Below, piece after piece: positions 50,171 through 64,000 of a DNA stretch of 64,000 nucleotides. Position numbers and translations under genes: made by a program. Under the pieces are notes generated by a model that did no database searches, was not told where the DNA came from, and saw nothing but the letters and a program-made list of their open reading frames with translations. The stretch comes from Rotaria sp. Silwood1 (lineage: Eukaryota; Rotifera; Eurotatoria; Philodinida; Philodinidae). The stretch spans positions 186,001-250,000 of the forward strand of contig CAJNOP010000076.1 of assembly GCA_905250075.1 (NCBI GenBank). Reading direction: 5' to 3'. The first letter of the stretch is position 1; the number at the start of each line of letters is the position of its first letter.

Positions 50171-53100
50171 GTTGTTTCCTTATCAGAACCATCTTCATCT
50201 ACAAAGGAAGAATCTAAATTACCAAATGATCTTCCAACATTACTATTAAATCTTCATAATATTCTTTTAAAAAAATCAGAAGCTAATGGTGAAATTGATT
50301 CTAATATTTCTCAATATATTAAATCAATTCAAAGCAAAATTCAAGAACTTACTAATCTTACTCAACCTACGGTAATATTTGATATATTACAAGCAACATT
50401 AAAAACGTATATTGATAAATTACTTTCAATAAAAACATGTCCAAATATTATTTCCAATAGTTCATTTCAACAAATATTTAATTATTTGATTTCTACTCAA
50501 ATTACACTTAATTTATCGTCTATATTTGAAAATAACCCACTTTATGCTCGTACTGTTTTTTATCGTTCATTTGATTTATTATCATTACCTCTTATGACTG
50601 ATTTTCTTAATGATAAATGTTCTAATGAACTTTTTTCACATATGACATTAATTTTTTGCATAATTATTGATTATATTCATTCTACTAGTGGACATATTGT
50701 ATTTAAAAAAAATGATTTACATAATCTAGTACCAAACTTGCGTTTACTTATTGAATATGTTGATAAAAATAAACAAAATTCAAATAAAACTTGTATTCCT
50801 ACAACAGTAAAGTATATTTTACTACTTTTTTGGACATTAGCTGATAAGACAATATTAGTTCCAACTTTAATTGAAACAAAATGTTCAAATTATGCTTTAA
50901 AATGGATTTCAATGCAAGATTTATCGCTTGATATTCAACGTATATGTATGCATATATTATATAATTTAGCACGACATGAACAAGGTGCTGAAGCATTAAA
51001 TAATGCTAATGGTATAAACATACTTAAAGAATTTCAACAACGAGTACTTAAACCAAATAAAGATAATAATGATGAATTATACACAGAATTACGTTTATTT
51101 TATTGCATGATTTTATCATTAATAACTGAACCAAAAGAAAATCAAGAAGATTTAAATAATCTTCGTCAAATTCTTGATCAACTTATGGAATTAATTATTG
51201 ATGGTGGACAATCAGTAGATAATAGATGTAAAGGATTTCATGTTAGTGAACCAATTGTTGTTTTAACTAAACTTTGTGTACATGATAAAATATTACAATA
51301 TGTATTAAATGAATCATCTATTAAAAATCTAAAAGCTAAATCTAGAATCGATTTTTTTTGTGAACTATTAATAAAATTTCGTGGAGCATTAGCAAGTGAA
51401 AATGATCTTGATCAATTATCGTTAACAGCTTTATTTAATATTTTATGGAGTATATCATTTCATGATGAATATATTGAAGAATTAAAATCAAATTCAAAAT
51501 TCTTAATTACTGTTAAAAGTTTAGCAAATGATCATGGAGAAGCTTGGGTTGAACAATATGTTCCTAAACATATGTCATGTGTATCAAAGGCAGCCAATGG
51601 AGTATTATGGAATCTTGATGAAAATAATCCAGGTATAAAGAAAAGAAAAATCAATGATAGTTATTTTTCTTTTTTTTTTTGTTTTATAATTTTAGCTCGA
51701 AGTATTCGAACAACAACCATACCAGAAACAAAAAAAACACTTCAAACTGATATTAACATAATTGATCGAACGCGTGTGATGATTAGTTATTCACATGCTG
51801 ATAAAGAATTTTGTCATCAATTTGTTGATGCACTTCAGAAAGGTGAATGAAATTTCTTGATTTACTATTAAATGAAAACATCGTTGAATATTATAGAAAT
51901 AGACTATTCTCATAAGAGTTAACTTTCACACAAAGATAAATTTCTATTTCATTGAATATTAAAAACTAAAATGCGATTGAATAGTAATATATATTGCAAA
52001 GTTTTGTTGATATTGTAAAGTTTATATTATGAACAAATTATAACGCAACTTAGTAGTGTTATGGAATATGATGAAATTGCCACTAAAATTTCTACTAATG
52101 GTAGCGTCATAGGGGCAGAGAGCAACGGATGATTCGTGAGCGAATCTCTCCAAGTATCAAATGGCTCTTCGATCGAGACGACGTTCATTTGATGAGTACT
52201 AGGGAATAATAGGAAAGTCTAGCATTGTTGGGTTTCCTGAGTCTTCATTCTTGAGATTTCGAAATTTTACTGGGTTTTCAACAAAAAACTGTGACCCTTC
52301 TCAGGTCCCATGAAAGATCAACTTTCTAGTTTCGATTTCAAATTTTGCACGAACAAAGTTTTCCATGAGATTAGTTCATGGAACATATTGCAATTTTTCT
52401 AGTCTCGCTTTTCCTAAGGTTTTCAATATTGGAAATTCTCTCATATATAAAAGCAAATGTTATTCATATATTTACATTTTCGAAAAGGAAATACTAAAAA
52501 AGCTAAAAGTTGGATCTGAAAAGGAAGACAGTTGTTTATCGCAAAATTCAGTAAAATTTCGATATCTCAAGAACGAAGCCTTTGAGAAAAGATCATTCAA
52601 ATTTTTTCTATTACTTTCTAGCATTCATCAAATGAACATGATCTCAGTCGAAAAAAAACCATTTAATGCATGAGAAGGTTTCTTCATCAGCTTTCTAAAA
52701 TTGTTTGAACCTTCTTCTCTGGAAAATAACATAGCTTCTGCACTATAACCCCAACATATCCTAAAGTTTTTATACATTTTGAATGTACTTAGTCCAAGAT
52801 TCATTTTGAAGAGGGCTGTTCATAACCTGTATGGATGGAGACATTCAAATTTCAATGTATTTAAAGCATATGTCATACACCCATACTTCAAAATTTGAGC
52901 ATCATTGATTTTTCTTTCTTCGCCATGATTAAATAGTGCTCAACGATACACCTTGGAAAAAGCAATATCACACATATTCAAAAGCAATTTTACAAAAATA
53001 GCCAAGATATCATTATTGTTAAATATAAGAGTGATATGACATTAAATTCTGACTTATGTAAAGTTATTTTTAAATATGTTTGATCTTGATTTTTTTCAAG

Positions 53101-54279
53101 ATTATTTGACGAGCTCTACTTAATCATAAACAGCAAAGGAAAATCAATGCTGTTGCAGTTTTGAAATGTAGTCATATGACATAGATTGTAAATACGTTGA
53201 AATTTGAATATCTTGATCAATACATGCTATGAGTAGCTCATATTTTACAATAGTTAGATTGGCAATGAAAGCATTGATTTGATACGAATATGAGTAATCT
53301 CCTTCACTTATATTATACAAGCATCCATATGTTATAAAGTCTATTTCTTGTTGATAAATAATGTTTTTTTTTTTGTAATATTTTTTCTTTTTCATCAATA
53401 CTCTCCTACTAATAGATTTAATATTTCACATCTTGAGAATGTCTAAGTTCATATGGCATTGATTATTATTTTTTATTCTAGAAAAAAGTGAAACATAGTC
53501 AAACCTATATTTTTCTTTTCTATTCTATAGATAGTCGCCTGCAAGTTTGGGTAGATTTTGCATATTGTCATACGGAAGACTTTTGGGAAGAAATAGCTGA
53601 AGCTATTGAGCAATCGAATGTTATTCTTTTTTTAATGTCAAAAGATTATCAAGATAGTAAATCATGTAGACAAGAAGTGATGTATGCAAAAGATGTACTT
53701 AAAAAGCGTTTTATTCCAATATATGTCAAAAAAGATTTTGTAGCAACTAGTTGGTTAGGTGTACGTATTGTTGGTCCACAATATATTCGTTTTGAAAAAA
53801 AATCATTTGATGATACAATTGAAGAAGTTATTAAACTTATTATTGAAGATAAAAAACAACAAAAATCTGATAAAAATAAAGTAACTGAACCTTCAACTAC
53901 TTCTCCTCCGATCATTGACAATAAATCAATCGAAGATATCAAGAATGAAACGAAATCTACTGAAGATAATCATATTAAATCTAATCGAAATTACTCAAAA
54001 ATACCAGTAGAACAATGGAAAAAAGAAAATATTGCACAATATTTTGATGATAATTATATTCATCAAGAATTAATTGATTTGTATGATTTTCGACATGGTA
54101 TAGATCTTCTTCTCTATATACAATGTCTTCGACCTGATTGGCAAATTGAATATAATGCTATAAGTGAACGATATGAAGAAAAGTATAATACAAAATTATA
54201 TCGTGATCAATTTATTCGTTTTGTCGGTGCTGTTCATCGATTAGAATCATCAAATTCAAAATCATGTATTATCTCCTAG
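50171..54279 (+). CDS. TIR-domain protein with helical-repeat N-terminus, SAM-like domain and CaaX box (5' end unresolved)
   Basis: Three exons are clear (50171-51632, 51696-51842, 53531-54279), giving about 785 residues. The first seen exon opens at a TTATTTAG acceptor with no ATG, so a 5' exon is missing. The first 490 residues are all-helical, Leu/Ile/Asn-rich and armadillo/HEAT-like. The TIR domain runs RVMISYSHADKEFC, LQVWVDFAY, ILFLMSKDYQDS, SCRQEV. Its Glu (codon 53674-53676) aligns with the catalytic glutamate of SARM1-type NADases. Then come a charged linker and a SAM-like block from IPVEQWKKENIAQYF to FVGAVHRL. The C-terminus is CIIS (54265-54276), a CaaX prenylation box with a Ser that favours farnesyl. 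The TIR is split by a 1.7-kb intron. Likely an immune or NAD-cleaving signalling protein at membranes; the activity is inferred. Confidence 0.87.
52830..53225. mobile_element. Long-inverted-repeat (foldback/MITE) element, copy 2
   Basis: The left arm at about 52842-52924 (CATTCAAATTTCAATGTATT .. CATTGATTTTTCTTTC) pairs with the right arm at about 53136-53210 (AAAATCAATGCTGTTGCAG .. CGTTGAAATTTGAATA). Both arms match those of the element at 37.0-37.7 kb, including GTCATATG..CATTGATTTT, so the two belong to one family. It sits inside the large intron that splits the TIR domain and explains part of that intron's length. No coding capacity is seen. Confidence 0.62.
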
Positions 54280-54428
54280 AACCAGATTTTTTTTAATTAA
54301 TAAAATTTTCCTGTTACACAAAAGAAAGAAAACAACAACAACAACAACAAAATGAAAAATGTCTCTAACATGAAAATAAAATAAAATTCACTGTTGCATA
54401 TACCCATCATATATCTATCACACTAGAC

Positions 54429-57400
54429 TTAATCTATCCCATCATCTATCATTACTCCTTTCACTGTATAAGTTTTAATACAAGTATCTAAATGCTCAAA
54501 AAGAATTTCTAAACGTCGATCAATAGCAATGAGATGTTCATCAACAAGAATCTTTTGTAATTTTTCACCATTTTCTAATGAACGAGCTAATAATGTTGAA
54601 AGACCTTGACGATAAACACGATATAATCGAGCAAATGTTGAATAACGAAAAAGACAACAATGACGAATGGGTGTTAATATTGATAAGTCATCATGATCAT
54701 ATCGACCAAAACTTCTACCATTATCCAAATGAAGTAAAGCTGTATTATCGCCAAAGGAACTAATTCGCATCATATGATGACGATCCATATTACCTAAAAA
54801 GTAGCAAACAATAAAAAATATTGAATGAAATTACGCGACTAGTTTTATTTTATCAGACAGCTGGGATTTTGCCAATCGGCGAAAGTTCAGAGAGATGTCT
54901 TGTCGAAAGTTTTATGGATGAAAATCTTATTAGCAAATGTTCGAAATCTGTTTTTATCATTTAAGTGTCGTATTATGTCTCTCATGAGATGACGACATAA
55001 TACAAAATTTCAATCATCATGTCGACTAGTTCATTCAATTAGAATCTCGGCATTCTTTACAATTAATCATTTTCAAGGTCTCACATTAAAAATACAAGAT
55101 AAAGAGCTAACGGACCAAAAGACAGATCATTCAAAATTTATATAACATTCTATTCTATACATTCATAGTAAGAAGAGAAAAAAGAAATGCATTTAAGTGC
55201 TATTTGAAGCATAAAGAAAAGCTTATAGAAAGTCATTTACCAATGAGAAAGTCAAATGCTGATAAATCCATCATGTCAAGTAATAGACGATTATGAAACT
55301 CCTCATCTAAAAGAAAAATGACAAATTATTATTAGTAATAGTATTAAAAAGTAACGATAAACAATATAGAATTGAACTAACCCAAAAAAACATGTTCATA
55401 ACAATAATTTTCATTCGATTCCCATTTAGCTTTTTTGACAGCACTATATGAACGACGATATGGATGAGTAATTTTTGCCCAATCAAGTTCAGGTGGTCGT
55501 GGTAAAAGAATTTGAACGGAACCTTCTAATCGATCACCTGGTTTGCCACAAACAGCATGAGATGTATCACAATAATAGGAACAATGACCACGGAAGCACG
55601 TATTATTTGCTAGAAATTTCAAATGAATTACAAATAATATTTCATTTTATTTTACCAGGTGAAATAAAAAATGTTTTAGCTAATTCGTCTGTTGCTTTTT
55701 CACGAATATCTCGAGTTATATCAATTAATCGTCCAACTAGTGGTGGAACACGATAAAAACCAAGAACTCTTATAAATATAAGAAATGATACTGTAAATTA
55801 AAAAACATAAAATCAATTTACTTGTCTAAATGAAATGCAGCTATTTCAGCATGATGTCTTTCAACATCACTGAAATAGAAATGATCTGGTAATGTTTGAT
55901 AATTACGCGGTACTCTATAAATTAAAAAAATGCATATAAAAGGATAAATCACGTAGAAACCAATTATTTACCTGTATGGTTTAAAGAGTGCTTCAAAACC
56001 ATCTGGCAAATCTAGAATAATTTTAATCTGTGTGCCTTGTGACATTTCACCTAAAAGAAAGAAAAGAAAGGAACTCATAAACTAGAAAAAAAAGAATTAA
56101 GTCTATCTCACTCGCTTCAATAACTTCAGCATTTTGTAAATGATTTAAAAGACGTTTAAGTTCTCGACTATGTGGATCATAAACACGTAAATTAGTTGCT
56201 GTTTTCATATATTTATACCATGATGTGTTCAGTCTCCTAAAAAGAATCAATGATATATTTTTTTTTCTCGAAAGAATTTTATATCAATTACAACGGGGTA
56301 TTACTTGAAAATTGAATTGGTTTCTAAGATGGATTAGATACGAAAAATGATGCCGACTTATAATATGTATGTCAAAGAAACCATTTCAATATTCTATTGA
56401 TACTATAAATATATATATATATACTGTCTTTACATAGGATACAAATAGAGAAAATATCAAAATTGAAGAAAAATATGTTTTTTTCTATACTCAAGTACAT
56501 CGACCAAGATATTTTTTTTCTCTAACTTATTATTCAAAATAGTGCTTTAAACAGAACTGATTCATGCGACATCAGATGGGACATCTGTATTTCATTGCTG
56601 AATTTCTAAAACAATAATCATTTATTCATGGAAATAAAGCATGTAAAAATTGTTTGAAACATCTGTGCTATTTTGTCGTTTGTGAAATCAATTAAAAAAA
56701 AAAGGGCGCCGTCTAATCTCCTTTTGTTCTTGAATGATTCAAGAAAATATTTATTGAGAAAATAAATGACGAACAAAAAATCGAAGAATATTATATTTAT
56801 TTCATTTTATATCCGAGAAAAATATTCAATAGATATGATTAACAATTACCCTGTTACAAAACTAAAATATTTTTGTGTGCGTATGTGTCATACACAAATT
56901 GAATTGGATCTTATTAATTACTTATTAATCATGTGCAACTTAACATATATATATATATATAGAAAAAGAAAAACATCTCTCGGTTCTTATTATCATTTAT
57001 AATTGCTAAGAGCAACTTATATATTATTCTTCTTGTTATTGAAAAAGTATCGATTAATATTGAAAAGAAAAAAACTATAATGCTATCATATAATCGACAG
57101 TTTAATCGTATAAAAAAGAGTATCTTTTAAGATATATGAAAATTAACTATTAAAAATTCATTATTTAAAATATATTTTACATAGGTATTAAATTGGCTAT
57201 CTCAATAGAAAAAAATAATTCGCTGATACCATACGATTAACTTAACAACATTGTATAACAAAGATTTTGATAAAGAAATCAGTATAAAATTTTATCTTCT
57301 GTAAATGAGAGGTTTAAAGCTTGTTGCTTTTTTGCACATCAAATATTGCACGTGTGCAAATACTTGATTTAGACTTATAAAAATATGAAAGGTTTCATCT

Positions 57401-58073
57401 TTCATAGAAAGAAAAAAAAACTAAAATATTTTTTGATGCAAATAAAAGAAACTTACAATGGTTCATCATGTTCAATTTCATCATGCATAAGATCTGCTAT
57501 AGTAACGATTTTATCATTTTGATGTTCTGTTTTCCATTTAGCTAACACTTGATGTATATAATTTCTTAATTGTATTTGATCATGTTCATTCATAGTTTTT
57601 TCTATTGTTATTGAATCTGGTTGAATTGTTGGTTTTGTTACATTTGTTGTTGAATCAGCTGTATCAGCATTTTTATCATCTTGTTCTCGTGCTTGTTGTT
57701 CTTCAAGTAACTTTTGAAAATTCCATTTTGAATCAATAGGATATAATTTTTCTATATCAACTACATGAGTTTGATCAGTTCGTACATGACGTACTAATTG
57801 AAAAAGTTCTTCGATACGACCTTGAGTGATATTTGTTTGACGCTTAAATATTGTATTAGGTGGTTGTGCATATAAATCATATATATTTTGATGACTAATA
57901 GCTGACCAAAATGGCACAGCACCGGGTGATTTTGGTGTATCTCGAATTTGTTCTTGTCGTTCGAACTCATGAGTTGACCATATTAATGTATAAAGTGTTA
58001 TTAAAAAAGATATTGTTAATGTAGCCAGAATGAGAAATATCGTGAAACGTAATCGAAGACGTATATGCCGCAT
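54429..58073 (-). CDS. FAM20-family secretory-pathway kinase (FAM20C-like)
   Basis: Eight exons (58073-57457, 56236-56112, 56050-55972, 55914-55822, 55768-55656, 55609-55382, 55306-55241, 54793-54429) encode 561 residues. A type II signal anchor lies at about 9-32, then a Golgi-lumenal stem, then the kinase. Key residues are all present: Lys271 in ALFKPYR, Glu297 in [10 protein letters not shown], Asp444 in GNMDRHH and Asp464 in [12 protein letters not shown]20A lacks the glutamate, so this copy should be active. [26 protein letters not shown] and [10 protein letters not shown] resemble FAM20C/A more than FAM20B. FAM20C phosphorylates secreted proteins at S-x-E; FAM20B phosphorylates xylose of proteoglycans. 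The stem is Asp/Thr/Gln-rich. The stop faces that of the TIR gene with 149 bp between. Intron 1 is 1220 bp. Confidence 0.93.
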
Positions 58074-59033
58074 TCATTTATTACAGACGAACGACAATGT
58101 TTCGATGTATCTATTTTTTTCTTTACAAAAAAAAAATATACGATCTAAATACGTTCTTTTTCCTTTTTCTCTTGTCTCGCGCGCTCTTCTTTTTTTCTTT
58201 TTTTTTTTTTTTTTTTTTTTTTGATGGCACGAACAAGAACACAAGCTAACGTTGCTTCGTATATGTTTTGTTATTCTTCGATTCACAATTATTTGTTATA
58301 TAGAATATACATAAAGTAAGCGATAGACGACGTCAACTTCCGATTTCCGTTGATAATGTCAAATGCATTTTTTTAATATTCGTAATTTATCTACGCACAA
58401 ATATAAGAAAAAGAAGAACAATAAAACAAAAAGATGTATTTCATAACAGATGCTGTAAATGATTGTTAGTGAGTTTTGTCAAAAGAATAGTATAGTATCT
58501 ATTATTTTCTGTTCTCATTCAAGACAATCTCATGCTGCTGTCACGACAAGGGAGCTCTTCTATGTTCTAATACTCCGCTTCTTTTATTTCGCTTTCAGAT
58601 CATCGGACACCAACAGATGTCTGTTATATTCCGTTCATTTCTGCCAGCGTCGAATGAGAAATGATCGAGCTAATTCTACGGAGAATATACACGAGAAGAC
58701 TGATGTCAACTCACTTTCGGAGAGAACAGCAAAAAAATGAGAAGAAATAGTCTTGTGTCATATAACAGAAGAAAAAAAGAAAATATATATATATAATGTT
58801 GTCGAATGATTATATTAGAAGAAAAAACGTACTTCTCTATGAGTCGTCCATTCTCTTTCGCCTCTTTTTTTTATATATTTTGTTCCGCACAAATATAGCA
58901 GTCAGGTAGAATATCAACGAGCAGGAGAAAAAAATTTCTATTTATGTACACATGTATATGTTCGTACAATAGTTAGTCCAACAAAAAAAAATTACACACA
59001 AAAAAAAAAGAGAACATTGCTGTTCTCATATGT
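58074..59033. other. Spacer upstream of the FAM20 gene
   Basis: 960 bp between the FAM20 start and the U2SURP stop, both minus strand. It holds a T run of about 23 bases at 58199-58222, short TA repeats near 58782-58794 and probably the FAM20 promoter. The 93-codon frame at 58459-58740 resembles nothing. Confidence 0.5.
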
Positions 59034-63893
<4,860 letters not shown>

Positions 63894-64000
63894 TTAATCA
63901 TCATATTACTATCTATGAAATAAGGACCTAGTTTCTGCTTGAGACCTGTATAGATTTTAGATTAAATTATCATTGGGTTTCATAGCAACTGTAGAACGAT

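Noticed and set aside
58459-58740. 93-codon frame upstream of FAM20
   Set aside because: Lies in the probable promoter on the opposite strand and resembles nothing.

Overview
The window looks like nuclear DNA of a small-genome invertebrate, most likely a bdelloid rotifer. It is strongly AT-rich, and most introns are 50-70 bp with GT..AG ends. It carries innexins rather than connexins, and a TIR protein with a helical-repeat N-terminus. Several genes stand head to tail with a polypyrimidine-AG tract just before the ATG, as expected where genes are trans-spliced to a spliced leader. The rotifer assignment is inference; animal and protostome are well supported. I find 16 protein-coding loci, 15 of which can be given a family. 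All exon joins below were worked out by eye, and reading frame was checked across each junction.

Left part (1-24.7 kb). A stand-alone MoaC gene (molybdenum cofactor) is followed 36 bp later by mevalonate diphosphate decarboxylase, and 142 bp after that by a GM2-activator-like lipid-binding protein. The latter converges on a LIV-1 type ZIP zinc transporter. The pair [GM2A-like +, ZIP -] recurs at 18.6-21.6 kb. A third ZIP copy at 12.5-15.3 kb has no GM2A partner. All three ZIP genes keep the same nine-exon structure, so this is a local gene-family expansion. The spacers hold an inverted-repeat element, a decayed Tc1/mariner transposase and a 300-bp purine tract.

Middle part (24.7-41.2 kb). 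Two tandem innexins are followed by two secretory-pathway genes in series (TMED10-like p24 and a three-domain PDIA4/ERp72-like protein disulfide isomerase), then the ESCRT-0 gene STAM.

Right part (41.2-64 kb). A gene-poor 9-kb stretch holds a duplicated, diverged non-coding segment with a small nested insertion and a short cysteine-rich secreted-type ORF. It is followed by a bdelloid-style protein combining a helical-repeat N-terminus, a TIR domain, a SAM-like domain and a C-terminal CaaX box. A FAM20-family secretory kinase converges on it. Last is the 3' portion of the spliceosomal gene U2SURP (SR140), which runs off the right end.

Themes: secretory and endolysosomal functions recur (GM2A, TMED10, PDIA4, STAM, FAM20). 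The most unusual items are the TIR/CaaX protein with a conserved NADase-type glutamate, the ZIP/GM2A expansion, the possible operons, and two related long-inverted-repeat elements at 37 and 53 kb.
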